This document shows, in pieces, positions 21,293-32,412 of a stretch of DNA of 64,000 nucleotides. Location: contig MU119211.1 in the NCBI GenBank assembly GCA_014904845.1, positions 416,156-480,155 of the forward strand. The letters run 5' to 3'. Made by a program: the position numbers and the translations under genes. The stretch is from Acephala macrosclerotiorum (Eukaryota > Ascomycota > Leotiomycetes > Helotiales > Mollisiaceae). Numbering within the stretch: position 1 is the first letter of the stretch; every line of letters begins with the position of its first letter. The notes beneath the pieces were generated by a model. That model made no database searches and was not told the origin of the DNA. It saw only the letters and a program-made list of their open reading frames with translations.

Positions 21293-22199
21293 TCAAGAAA
21301 GTTGTATCCTTCGAATTTTCTCATAGACAGTATTTCCTTGAAAGGGATACACCTTGATGATTTGTCGACCGAAAGTTCCTGGCTTTTCGGGTTTTTCTTT
21401 GCAAGGACTCCAAAAGGACAAAGCACTGACAGCACCAAATTTCAATCCTAGAGGAAAATCTTTATGAAGAGATTGCAGGACGTCTAAAGTTTCGTCTGCT
21501 GCCAGTGCCGGTACTCCACCAAACAACGGCAAATGAGGTGGGTGTACGGATTGAAGATCATCGGAATCGGTTTCTGCAAAGGGGATTCTGGCTCTTCTGA
21601 GGGCATCGATTAATTTATCGTATATTGCTTGGTAGTGACTAGAATATCCTGGATAAATGTAGATTCTCCCGTTCTCTCGGCTTATCAAGGGAGAAGCGTT
21701 CCCAATCTCGAACCCACTGAAATTCCTGGAGATCGTCGTTAAAGCGCTGTCGTATGCATCTAACTGATTGACATTATGGCATGGCAATCTCGAGATTAAT
21801 ATCAAATTTAGATATCTACTCAATACTGGTTGCTCGGCATGGGACTTTGGCCAGTATTGGAGGGACAGAGAGCGGAATTGTTCAGCGGACTTGCTCGACA
21901 ATGAAAGGGATATTTGGTACGATTCCTCTGCAGGTAGCCTTCGGTAAGCCTTGATACTATTCATAGCTCTGCGATGTTGAGCAGAGCTTTTAGCAAGACG
22001 CCGTACTCGAAAGGACGGCTCAGAGGTCTCGTTACTGGAGGCGTCTTGGTCGGGAGAAGTTGACACCAAACGTCGCGTCGAATGCCGCAAAATAGAAGTA
22101 CGGCTATCCCGAAACGAATTTCGAACTCTCACACGACCTATGAATCATTAGAACCGCCTTTGAACGAACGACAAGACCATGGGGTAACTTACAAAACAT
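21293..22199 (-). CDS. 2H-phosphoesterase-like protein, probably mitochondrial
   Basis: Two exons: a 7-nt first exon 22193-22199 (ATG TTT T) with a GTAAGT donor, and 21293-22137; 283 aa starting MFCRVRVRNSFRD. Without this exon the large frame has no ATG at its 5' end. Residues 1-35 are Arg/Ser-rich with RRLVSTSP, typical of a mitochondrial presequence. The following pattern (YLNLILISRLP strand, helix, GRIYIYPGYS, helix YDKLIDALRRARI, HPPHLPLFGGVP, helix, LKFGAVSALSFWSP) resembles the 2'-5' RNA ligase/2H phosphoesterase fold, with HLPL where the second HxTx motif is expected. The first catalytic histidine motif is not obvious, so enzymatic activity is uncertain and the assignment is structural inference. 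Confidence 0.6.
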
Positions 22200-22895
22200 G
22201 GCGTCTCTCAATCACGCGACTAGAAGCCCCCTTCTCGATGAACACTTCCAGTACAGGTAGGCTAGCGTCGATATAAGTCGAGGAAGTATATTTGGTGTAG
22301 CGGTTGCACCTCCTTGCGTTCCCTTGGTGAGTGGAATATGATTGATGCTGTTGAAGGGCATGGAGCTTGTTGAACGCCTGTGGAAAAATTGATGTTAAAG
22401 CGAGGTCGCTAATTTATTAGGACATGTGGCTTGACAGCATACTCAAAGATACGCCTATCAACAGGGGTATGTTTCAGAATAGCTGTACCAGGCCTCGCTC
22501 TCAATGCGTTGTTCTGAATGTCCAGAGCTGGGCCATTGAAAATTGCAGAATAGAATCGCTTGCTCTGAAATACGACCCTATAGGCATGACTTCACTAGAT
22601 TGCATCAAAAATTGGGAAATGGCATTTGCACTCAAGTCACTTTGGTCATCACTCAGTTTATCATGTCATTCATTTGTCTCGAATCAACGTATGAAAAAAG
22701 GGTATCTTCCAGAACGCCGATTTCGTGATGCAGAATAACCTCCCAGATGCAGAAATCATATCCTCAATACCGGAGGAGTACCCATATGCCATCCAGCACG
22801 CCAGCTCAGATGTAATTATTGTCCCATAACGCCAAGGGGAAAGAAGACCACAGTGAAACCACAGGATCCTCCCGTATAACCACCCATTCAGAAGC
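22200..22895. other. Intergenic between two minus-strand genes
   Basis: Should hold the SPP1 3' UTR and the promoter of the 2H-like gene. No frame looks coding and no repeat is seen. Confidence 0.6.
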
Positions 22896-25017
22896 TTAGA
22901 AAAGTTGTTCGGTGACGTTGTCAGCGTAGTACTCCTTGGTTGCCTCACGAGTCTCCGCATCGTCAATGATCTCATCTTCCTTCTCCTGCAACTTCTTGAG
23001 CTTGTCTCGGAGTTGAGATTGAGTGAAGATGAAATCCTGATTGTGAACCTCGCGCCAACCTGCGTGTCTGCACTTCTTCCTACCCTTGAGACATATATTA
23101 TCGAGAGCCTCGGGAACGTCGGCAGCAGCAGGAGTGGCTTGACCTGGGTAGGGGATGATGGCACCGATGCCTTTGGTCTCCGCGGTACGTGGACCCAACA
23201 CACCAGTCTTGAATGCCTTCTTACCCTCCTCAGTCTTCATCCAACGAGCGAACTCAGCGTCATTCATAGCCAATCGATTATCATAACCACAGATGTCCTT
23301 GACGTCGAGGCTGGGATGATTGACAGCGACAATCGAACGCTCGTGTACCATCTTGAGAAGTCTCTGCTGGTTTTGGATACCCTCGATGTCGCCTTGAATG
23401 ACTCCCTTCTCCTTCTTGATCGAGTCAAGTTCGGCTTGCTCCTCAGCGCTGACGTAGTCGAGACCAACTGGTCGATCTAATTGATTAGTAAGGGATACAT
23501 TGAAATGGTAAATGTTGAACTTACTGGGATTAGCACCTTCCTTGACTGGAAGTCGAGGCTTCTTGCCAAGAGCATGGAAATTGGCAGCAGTCTTGATGGA
23601 ACCCATAATCATGCTAACCTCCTTGGTGTTAAGTGCACCTCCCATGGACGGAGCATCATCCTTGCGAACACGTGAAGCAACATAAGCCCAGAAATCATTG
23701 TTGCACTTGTCGCTGCAGTACTTGCTGTTATCATTGACACGGGCAGCCTTGCGATGGGTCTTGTCGACGTTGTAGTAACGACACATGCGCTTCCAGGTCG
23801 TATACTTCTCGGCCGTCTTGCACTTGGGACAGATGAATCGATCAAGAAGCTCCTTAGCATCTTCCTCGTCGACACTAACGCAAGAACAGTGGTACCAATC
23901 CTCGCAACCACCGTCGCAAAAGACCATCATGCGATGATCATCGGGCCCGCGGCAGACACAATACTCGCCACCATCGTTGCTCTCGGAGTCGGAGGCAGAG
24001 GGAGGCTTGGTGGAAGGAGTACCAGTGCTGATATTGGAGGGCTTATTGGCTTGTTCGAGTTAGCATGGCTTTAGATCGAATGTCGCAAAGAGTCAACTTA
24101 CCATCAGGTTTAGCCTTCTTTGGGGCAGGCTTCCTGACGAGCGCAGCGGTGCCCTTCTTCTTGGGAGCTGGCTTCTCGATCTTGGGTGGTGGAGGGCTAC
24201 CAGCCTTGGTTGCGGGGCCGGCCATGCTGGGAGTCGCAGGTGGACCAGGAGAATCTCGAATCGAGGGAGCGGCGACTGATGAAGACTTTCTGTTACGACC
24301 TTCACTCTTGATCTTCTCGGAAATGCTCATGGGAATCATGCCTGCCGCGAGGTCGCGCATGTCGGATGATGAATCCACAAGGCCAGATGAGCTCGCCTTT
24401 GTTGCAGAAGCCTTTGGCTTTGGAGGGGCTTTGGGAGTAGACGCATCACCGCCTGGAGGGGCTAGCGGGTTCACCTGCTTGCTAGCGTACTTCTGCTTAT
24501 TCTCCAAATGAATCCTCAGAGTAAGTTTGTAAGTCTCGCCTGAAAGCCGGAACTTTCTTGATTGGTTGGCATCCTTTCCATTCTTGTTGTACATCCGGGA
24601 ATCCGCAGCAGTGTACGTCTTGTTCCATACTTGATCATCTTCGCCTTCGGGAGTGGGCTTCGCCTCGGGGTATTTGTACTTGAAGCCTTCGAGGTTGGTA
24701 GACTTCACGAAGAAGGGATGGTCGGAGTGGGTAATGGCTTGAGCTGAAGTAATCGTACCAGCAACCCAGGCGTCGGCGAGGGACTTTTGGGAAGCTGCAG
24801 ACGGCTAGGTAAACTATCAGTAGGAGCATTATAGACAGCAACAAAATGATCTGAGGCTAGGGGACTTGATGTTGAGATCGTAGGTGGCACAAAAACTAAT
24901 AACGCGTGGCTACGCGTCGAGTGCGAGTACGTGGTACTGGGAGGAGTGATCACTTACAGCTGCTGCTTGTGCATTGCTCGATCCTGCCATTTCGGTATCC
25001 TTATTATCGTCCTCCAT
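22896..25017 (-). CDS. SPP1: Set1/COMPASS complex PHD-finger subunit Spp1
   Basis: Four exons: 24958-25017, 24102-24804, 23525-24049, 22896-23476; 622 aa starting MEDDNKDTEMAGSS. A conserved-looking N-terminal segment (DAWVAGTITSAQAITHSD, GFKYKYPEAKP) is followed by a long Ala/Pro/Lys/Ser-rich linker. The PHD finger (about residues 285-335) reads CVCRGPDDHRMMVFCDGGCE, DWYHCSC and CPKC, i.e. C4HC3. It is followed by the Cfp1/Spp1-type CRYYN...KYCSDKC...FW cysteine motif and a long helical C-terminus (CGYDNRLAMNDAEFARWM; CLKGRKKCRHAGWREVH). Spp1 reads H3K4me and stimulates Set1 trimethylation in the nucleus. The N-terminal extension is longer than in yeast. The 48-nt third intron has no stop and is a multiple of three. 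Confidence 0.9.
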
Positions 25018-26097
25018 CTTGAGATTGCAGAGAGTGGTAGTACTCGTCGATTTGCCTTGTGGAAGAGGTGAGGCTGACGATCCAATTTTTGGAGCTTCGT
25101 CAGAACTGATTGCATGGATTGTGCGGCGGCTAGCCGATTAAAGTTAGACTTCCCGTTATGATAGATAGTAGCCTTGCGCTTCAGCCTCACCTTGTATACA
25201 CTTTCAAATCTTGATCTCAAGATCGCTGTAATAATAGGAATAAATTGAACATTCATCATGGAAAGGGGTTGCACTGTTTCAGATCTCAAGGTCACAATTT
25301 CCACAGTAGAAAATCGTGAAGGCTTCTTTATTTGCATTCTGGAGCCATAACCTCGTGTCCCCATCATTAGACATAACAATTTGAAGTTTGAAGATAGACG
25401 GCCGCTGCTTCCCTTCGACCACAGAGACTTCGGTGTCCGGGATGTTCTCGGACCGATCAAATTGGGAATATATTTTTAATTTAATCTATACGAATCAGTT
25501 GTTCGCAAGGTTAAGGACCTGCAAAGGCAAATAGACACTCTCAGAGGTAGTCAACAAAGTTGGGCGGGCAGCTTCATTCATGCAGAGGGAGTAAAGCCAA
25601 GGTTCTGCAGACAAGAGAGGAATAGCTTTTGTCTTGGATCATGTGCTAACATTTTGCGGTCTCGGAGTAGTGTAGAGGATAGGAATGAGCAGGCAGTTAA
25701 TGATGAAGTCGCTAGAACAAAGCCATCCAAGATGACAAACTCTTTAAAGTCATGAACATTATCTCGATTGAGATTTAAAGATATTATGAACCTAGAGCTT
25801 CCTTCATCAATTGTCATAACCTGAAAGCATAAATCTTACAAGCCAGTAACCTCCAAACATTCCTAGACGCTTTTTGGGTATTGACGCTGCACAAAGAAAT
25901 CCCAAAATCAAGCAAATCAACGCCAAACCAGTGAGCCGTGAGGCTTGTCCATCTTCCAGCCGTGAGGCCTATTTCTCTTGCTCCTCCTAAGCCGAAAGGG
26001 TATGGTATGTCCGTGAACATCCCTTCGTCCTGTTATGTCGGTCGTGTGACCTTATAATGTATTCCTGCAGATATCGACCAAATATTTTCAAATTCCA
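25018..26097. other. Intergenic: SPP1 promoter side
   Basis: About 1.1 kb between two minus-strand genes. A minus frame (24954-25460) is open through the SPP1 start region but shows no domain and is most likely leader sequence. Confidence 0.55.
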
Positions 26098-26619
26098 TCA
26101 ATGTCGATGTCTTCTGCTTGAGCTTCCAGAGCTCTCCCCGTGGTGTCGGTGTCGGTGACGACTGCTGGAGCCGCTATGTTCCATTTGTTGTTCCATCTCC
26201 TCTACTCTCTGTCTGTAGCTTCTGACAATGTCTCTTATGTGCCTTATCCTATCGAAATCAAGTTCCAACTCATCAATCTGCCTCAATATATCGTGAAACC
26301 TCGCTATCTCCGAATCTGCAATTGCAATTGCATTTCCTGCCCTATCGTACTGCTGCTGTGCCACCATCTGCGATTGTTCGGACAGATAGTCTAATCGAGC
26401 TTGTATCTGTTGCAACAAGCGGTCGAAGTGTCGGCCCAGCGCGGCGAGAGAAGAGCCATCGAGGAGGAGGAGACCTTGAGAGGAAGCGCGCGAGGCGGCT
26501 CGGGAAGAAGATCCACCAGCAGTCGAGGCAGCTGCTTGTTGGTGATGGCGCAGCAGGGCGATCTCGTCGTTCGTTAAGCCGAGCTGCGTATCGGGTACTG
26601 AGTTGGCTGGCGACGCCAT
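26098..26619 (-). CDS. Coiled-coil protein, probable BLOC-1 subunit CNL1
   Basis: Single exon, 173 aa from a good ATG context. The N-terminus has LGLTNDEIALLRHHQQ and a Ser/Ala-rich stretch; the middle (about residues 50-145) is one long amphipathic helix region reading SLAALGRHFDRLLQQIQARL, QQYDRAGNAIAIADSEIARF and RIRHIRDIVRSYRQRVEEME; the tail is His/Arg/Ser-rich (HRHRHHGESS). This arrangement is that of fungal CNL1 (relative of animal cappuccino/BLOC1S4), a subunit of the BLOC-1 complex on endosomes. The match is from recalled family appearance, not a search; other small BLOC-1 or snapin-like coiled-coil proteins remain possible. Confidence 0.6.
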   Translation of the reverse strand: MASPANSVPDTQLGLTNDEIALLRHHQQAAASTAGGSSSRAASRASSQGLLLLDGSSLAALGRHFDRLLQQIQARLDYLSEQSQMVAQQQYDRAGNAIAIADSEIARFHDILRQIDELELDFDRIRHIRDIVRSYRQRVEEMEQQMEHSGSSSRHRHRHHGESSGSSSRRHRH

Positions 26620-27749
26620 GGCGGTTGGTCGGCGTGGATGCGCGGAAGAGGTATCAGAGTGATAAACGGCAACGACACCCTCACAGAGAGCTGTGAAGGT
26701 GTACAGAGCTTCATGGTAATTGAGCGGAGGGTCGGATCATTGCAAAAAGCTCCCCTTGGTGAGGTGGTAGAAGATATGAATGTGGGATGGTCAAGCCGAG
26801 GATTTAGTACCACTCGATGGTTTTTTGTTTTTATCAAAAAAGAAGGGAGTTGTAGATCAGCTGAGGCCACTCCACGTTCAAGTCTGGCAGATATATATGC
26901 GCTTTTCCAAGGTAATACCTGCTCGCAGGCTGGGTGAGACGACCTCTTTTGTGCTCATACAGATAGAAAGGTCAATGGGCTGTGATTCGCGCTCAATCAT
27001 AGGTTGGATAGACGCTTGGGATGTTTCTCAAGTATAATCTGGGGTGCACTATTAGCGCTAACGTTAAACACCCCAGCATCCTTTTGCACAATTTCTCATG
27101 TTTTATACAATAAAAATCTTTGCATAAAGCCTTCCTTCTGGTGCTTCGAAACATTGGTTTCGATTTTGAGCGATTTTGAGCCTCACGTTTCAAAGTTCTC
27201 GCTCGTCCATGGCCATGGTCAGATTACATATACATACCCGGTTCTGAGTCTGCAATGAAACGGAGGCACAACTTCCGTAAATCCACCCCTCCACAAGCCA
27301 CTCCGCAAGTTGGCCGCATGTTTGGCAGCCGACCCTTGCCGATTATCATCTATTCTTCCATTTGGATCTTGGCCTTCAATCTTTAAACTCAAGTACCACG
27401 CAACATTGACCTATGGCCACACGATCCAGCCCTGGCTGTCGGCCATGTGCGAATGTTCCTCGCCAAATGGGACATCATGACGAGATTCATAGCTGGGACA
27501 ACGGAGAAATATGGACGAGAAGCACGCCGGCACGGACAAACATTTCATCATCATGGCATCGCGATTGTATCTACCCCACATCATTCCTGGTTGAGATGGG
27601 ATGAAAAGCTGACCCCTCCTTCATGACGGGCCGATGAAGCGATTTGAAGCTTCAAATTGCAAAAGGGTAGGCTCATATAAAGAGGTTGTCTCTTCCCTTC
27701 CCTGTCCCGAGGATTCCTCAGTCACGATTCCTTCCACAATCGTTACAAG
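26620..27749. other. Divergent promoter region
   Basis: Separates the minus-strand coiled-coil gene from the plus-strand esterase, so it should contain both promoters. No coding frame is supported. Confidence 0.6.
27676..27681 (+). promoter_or_regulatory. TATA box of the secreted esterase gene
   Basis: TATAAA about 74 bp upstream of the ATG, followed by a CT-rich tract (TCTCTTCCCTTCCCTG) of the kind that marks start sites of well-expressed fungal genes. Confidence 0.6.
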
Positions 27750-29164
27750 ATGAGGGTAGCATACTTTGTGAATGCTCTGGGCTCCTTTGCCAGTCTAGCT
27801 TCTGCTACCATCTTACAGAATGGTCAAGTCCGGATCACAGACTACCCAAATACAGTCCTCAATGCATCAACAGCTCAATTCAAGACCTATCCTCCAAATG
27901 CAACAGAGTTGTCGTACAAAGGAAGATGGGACAGCAAGTATATCAGCTGGTGGTCGTAAGTTCTCACGTGTCAGTAGTACTTGTCGATGCTAACACCAGT
28001 ACAGCGCACCTGGTTTGAAGTTCGGATTCACGGGGGAGCAGTTGGCCATTACCTTTGGTCCTTATACCACTGATACGACTCTCATTGGATATCGGATCGA
28101 TGGACAAGATTGGCAGTTCACCAATGTCACCACAAATGCTACTCACTTGCTTGTCAGTCCCAGTACTCCTGGGGTCAACCTTACGACTCCTATCAACCCG
28201 TCCACGTTTGAATTGCGGGTCACGAATTGGGGGTATGGAGTTCAGATAGCCTCAGTCCATGTAGGGAAAGGAGAAAAGCTCGTCAAGATCCCAGATTTTG
28301 GAAGGACGATCGAGGTCATTGGCGATTCTCTCTCAGCCGGCCAGTACTCAACTTTCGAGGGATTGTCAAGCTACGCATATGGTTTAGGTGCAGGACTTGG
28401 TGATACCGAGTATCACCTGACAGCATACCCTGGAATCTGCTTGTTTGACAAAAGATGCTATGGGAACCTTCGCGGCATGTTCTATCAATGGTACCATACG
28501 TCGGATACCAGTGGGCGAGCGATTGATACTTGGGGCGACAAACCTGAGGTGTGGGACTTTTCGACACAGACAGCAGCTGATATCGTGGTCATCAATCTTG
28601 GCACGAATGACAACAACTCTGCCAATAATGTTACGACGGACGGCTATGTTGCTCAATACACGATGCTCATCGAAGGCATTCATGCTGTATATCCAAGGGC
28701 GCAAATTATCCTCATTGTACGCTTCTTTCTTCACGCTTCTCTCCTATCTTTGATCACAGCTGACAGTATTTTAGGGTCTTTGGGAAGGCTTTGGTGCTGT
28801 TGGCAACACTTACGAGCAAGCTACTTTGACCTCGGATGTTGGCTACGTTCCTCAGATCTACTCGATTTACCAGTACTTCAACTCCAAAGAATACCTCCAG
28901 AACCCGATTCTTTATGATCCAGTCAAAAATGCGACTTACGCATCGCATAAACCGAGCGATCCCTTCGTTCACTATTTCAACACGACCGGAATACTGCAAC
29001 ACAACGACATTGGCCCCCAGTACCACCCAACTGATGTTGGTCACGTCAAACTCGCGAGTCACTTGATCCAATACATCAAGTTGAAATTCGACTGGCCTCT
29101 GTATGCCACCGGACCAGAAGTCCAACACGATACGCTGTATTGGAATGATCAGTCTTCTTACTGA
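27750..29164 (+). CDS. Secreted SGNH/GDSL esterase (CE2-like)
   Basis: Three exons: 27750-27955, 28005-28716, 28775-29164; 435 aa. A signal peptide (MRVAYFVNALGSFASLASA) leads into a beta-rich N-terminal domain and then an SGNH hydrolase domain: GDSLSAGQ nucleophile block (about residue 175), NLGTNDNNS block, and HPTDVGHVKLA near the C-terminus with the catalytic Asp/His pair. Several NxS/T sites (NASTAQ, NVTTNATH) fit a glycoprotein. The layout, a jelly-roll-like N-terminal domain before the SGNH fold, resembles carbohydrate esterase family 2 deacetylases acting on xylan or other acetylated plant polysaccharides; the substrate is inference. Introns are 49 and 58 nt with CTAAC and CTGAC branch motifs. 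Strong core promoter upstream. Confidence 0.88.
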
Positions 29165-29990
29165 TAATTCAGAGGAGGAATAACTGCCTAGGAGACACAT
29201 CAATTCGAAAAGTAACATACCTTTAGAAGAAATGCAATGCACAATCAATGCGGTCTTCATTTCGAATCCAGTTTCGAATCTTGCAAGTCTTTCGAAAGAT
29301 CGCCGTGGCTGATCAAGACTTGAGAATTGGTCATTTCGGTTTAAACCCAAACTCTAGAACGAGTACGGTCATACTCGATAGAACCATTAGAATTGATTCT
29401 GTGGGATCGACGTGGAGCTAACTGCAAGTAGCAAAACAGGGACGATGATGATGATGATGTTATTTAAAGTCCAGGGCGGCCGGCAGGCCATAGGACTGTC
29501 TAGCAAGGTAGCAAAACAGGGACAGCAACTCGAATTCTTTAGGACTTAGCTTCCCCGTGTTCCTCGCCGAGATTCAATTCCCTGCTAGCTTCCACAGAAT
29601 CAGCGGTAGAGGCTTTGCCGAGGGCTTGCAGCGCTTGAAGCCGAGACTTTTGAGGAGATGGCAAGCGCCTATGCTAGCTAGTTTGGGGCTCTGTTGGCTT
29701 CAGGTGGCTTCGGGACGAGGGTTGATGTTAATCTTAAATGCGCCGCTTCTCTTTTATGCACTGCATGCGGGTTTCACTTCCAATAACGCAGGGTCTTTGC
29801 TCGGTGTATTTTCCTAGTGAGAAGTAAAATCTGCTCATCAAAATGCTGCCTACTCTGCATGTAGTTCGACGTTTATTTTACATCTTCCTGCCGTTGTTGA
29901 AGGGCCTCATTGCTCTCGGTTCCACTCTGTGTTGCTTGTCCCGCTTGCTTGTTTGTTTGTTTACTGTCTCTCTAAACTTTCGAATATGTT
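29165..29990. other. Intergenic with a 16-bp direct repeat
   Basis: No supported gene. The 16-mer GTAGCAAAACAGGGAC occurs at 29428-29443 and again at 29508-29523; between them are a short GAT repeat and a GC-rich patch. The region may include the lost 5' part of the adjacent pseudogene. Confidence 0.5.
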
Positions 29991-30379
29991 TCACTCGTTC
30001 CAGCAGCACAACCAGCCTCGTTTCATCGACTTCTTCGTCCAGTTCCTCTGCCCAGGCCCAGCAAGCACTACATCATCAGGTCCACCTACGTCAGGATCTG
30101 CCACATCAACACCGAAAGTTTCAGCAGGTTTGAGCACTGGTGCAAAAGCAGGAATTGCTATAGGCGCCATAATTGGAGTCATATTGCTATGCATGGGAGG
30201 ATAAATGCTTGGCCGGCGACATTCCATCAGACACTGTTCGCGAAAACAACCGCCCTAGTGTCCCAGAGCTTAGCACGAACGGGCTGTACGAGATACCGCA
30301 ATTGGAGACCAACGAGAGACCTGGCGAGCTTCCCGCAATTGCGAATTTGAGACCTTCACGACCTCACGAATTAGAATGA
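29991..30379 (+). pseudogene. Remnant of a single-pass surface protein (stalk, TM, tail)
   Basis: The parts of a typical fungal plasma-membrane protein are present but in different frames. A Ser/Thr stalk (SSSTTSLVSSTSSSSSS) is in one frame; further stalk and a transmembrane segment (GAKAGIAIGAIIGVILLC, about 30139-30192) are in another and run into a stop; the cytosolic tail, with VPELSTNGLYEIPQLETNE and a final HELE, is back in the first frame and ends at 30379. Tails of this kind are common in WSC/Mid2-like proteins. No ectodomain is found upstream. At least two indels are needed to explain it. An unseen intron could repair one joint but not obviously both. Confidence 0.5.
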
Positions 30380-31542
30380 GGAAATCCGATAATGAATGGG
30401 CAACCTGAAAGTTTTGGTCTCCAGTCGGTATGGCGGGCTGCAACATGCAAATTTATATCTACGTGGAAGCCTTTGGGTGTCCCGAAACCATCTTGGGCAT
30501 TTCTACACGGGTAGCTCTAAACAGCCCGTTTATGACGCAGAAGCAGATCGCTCTATATGAAGGTCACAGTCACAGGTCACCAAACCACAGTGCATTGGGC
30601 CGATTCTCACAGCGCGTGCGGTTAGCGAATGGTACCCTACTAGCACAGCGACGGGTGCCTAGAGCCTATGAGAATACAGCGATTAGGAGCCTGAAGATCT
30701 TCCTCTCCAGGGCACTTTTGCGATTGAAGCCCTGTAGTCCTGTGACCTTTGACCGGGACCTTCGTACTTCTATCCGAATACTTAGCTACCAGCATACTGA
30801 GAAACGGAAAACTACACAGGTCGAGAATTCCTCTTCCAATAACCATCCTATGGGTGACGGTATCGACTGAGTCGCAAATCAAGCCCTCGTACATCACTAT
30901 TATTTTCATTGAATGCATGAATATGAAGTGTTCTTTGGAAGCGAATGCGAATGCCAAGTCTTCACTCAGGAAACAGGCTGATCGTTTCTTCCGGCACCGA
31001 ATGTGGGGCAACTAGGGGCTATACCAAACAAAGAAATCTCAAATACTATCACTTTTCACGCTGTGTTGAATTGTAGCGTGTAACGTTTTGAGTATACTCC
31101 ATGATGAAGGGGTTTGAAACCGGTCTCATTGTCAGTACATTGTATCGAACTTTCGGCTTTTGTCCGTTTTCCGAGTCGTTGCTTGCAGTGAAGTTCCTTA
31201 CCTCCGCAACTATTTCTACGTTGGAGAAAAGTATATCTCTGATGGAGAAAGTGGTCGTGTGCTGCAAGATCACTCGCATCTCATGTGTTTCTCAGCAATG
31301 CGGTAATGTTTAGTTAGACGATGTTCCTGTTGCACTCTGTTGCTGCCCTCCTTTCAATTTCGGTGAGATGGCATGAAAGAATTTCCAGAGCTGGCATCTC
31401 TCTCAGGAGAGAATATTCGCAGCTCTTGCTGGCTACTTCCAGAAGTGTCATGAAACGTTCAGTAATTATCGTTGTCGCGTTTGTCTTGTTCAGTCGGTAT
31501 ATCTTCCCTTTGTCAGCTCGGAATCTTGACTCCTCAGCCAGA
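30380..31542. other. Intergenic, no supported gene
   Basis: Contains a 146-codon plus-strand frame (30430-30870) and fragments on both strands, none with a recognisable domain or signal. Confidence 0.45.
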
Positions 31543-32169
31543 ATGGCGAGCTCATCCCAAAATCCTCCGTGGATGGACCTTCCCACATCTGCTTACGAAT
31601 TCCTGCCAGAACCAGACTCTCCAGAAGATAATCCTGCTTTCATCTCCCGCGCGCTCGACGCCCGTCTACAGTCATACCTTGAGTATGCTTCGAATCGCGG
31701 CAAAAAAGGTCCCGGGTTTGCGCCTGGCGAGATGTCCCACTTGATCAACCACATCAAAGCCGCAGGCCGGTTCCATTCTGCAGAGGAAGGAATTCCCATC
31801 GTCTATGGATCTATGCCACCGGAAATCCAAAGTGCGTATCCGTTGAGTACTAAGCCGCTAGCTATAAGTTCTGACGGAGTCAGAGGGCTTCAAGGGCAAT
31901 CCAATCCATCCAACGTATCCACGATGGATGGTTTGCCAGCAACTGACGATTGGGCCGGATGTCGGCAGCTAAGATCTCTTTCTGCGCCGATCTATGTCGT
32001 AGAGCCAGTCTTCCACCTTCAAGCACCGAAGCCGAATAGCATAAAATCTGTCGAAATCCAAGTCGTTCTCAATCGTGAACTTCCTCGAAAGAGTGAGCTC
32101 ATAAGCATTGGGATGTGGGATCACAATCCGGAGTGTGATAAAGGGGTACCTGGGACACCGACTCACTGA
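31543..32169 (+). CDS. Small protein of unknown function (two splice models)
   Basis: Start chosen at MASSSQNPPWMDLPTSAYEF (31543), which follows a pyrimidine-rich leader; the frame is open upstream to 31321 but the extension looks like leader. Read straight through it gives 208 aa to 32169. A better-looking alternative splices a GTGCGT donor at 31832 to a CAG acceptor ending at 31883 with a TACTAAG branch, giving a 125-aa protein that ends ...MPPEIQKGFKGNPIHPTYPR...GPDVGS at 31972. The shared part contains PGFAPGEMSHLINHIKAAGR. I do not recognise the family. No signal peptide in the chosen form. Confidence 0.45.
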   Translation: MASSSQNPPWMDLPTSAYEFLPEPDSPEDNPAFISRALDARLQSYLEYASNRGKKGPGFAPGEMSHLINHIKAAGRFHSAEEGIPIVYGSMPPEIQSAYPLSTKPLAISSDGVRGLQGQSNPSNVSTMDGLPATDDWAGCRQLRSLSAPIYVVEPVFHLQAPKPNSIKSVEIQVVLNRELPRKSELISIGMWDHNPECDKGVPGTPTH

Positions 32170-32412
32170 ATCTAGGGTAATGGATGATGTGGTTGGTAAA
32201 GCCGAGTTTTGGAAGGAGTGGACCTGCCGCAAAAAGAGTGTCGCAGCCTTGCCACTGTCTTTTAGTCGTGTCTGAGCCTCGATGTCTTTTCGGATGAGAA
32301 GGCTATTCACATTCAGGTACTTGCCTGCTACACATTGCGTACTGTCCTTCAAGCTTCTTCATACACTTCACTGTTTTCCTTTCAAGCTGCCGTCTAGTGG
32401 CTGCGCCCCCTT

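Noticed and set aside
24954..25460. 169-codon minus frame overlapping the SPP1 start
   Set aside because: Runs through the spliced first exon of SPP1 in another frame and has no protein signature; leader sequence.
30430..30870. 146-codon plus frame starting MAGCNMQIYIYVEAFG
   Set aside because: Real ATG but no domain, no signal peptide, uneven composition; not distinguishable from chance.
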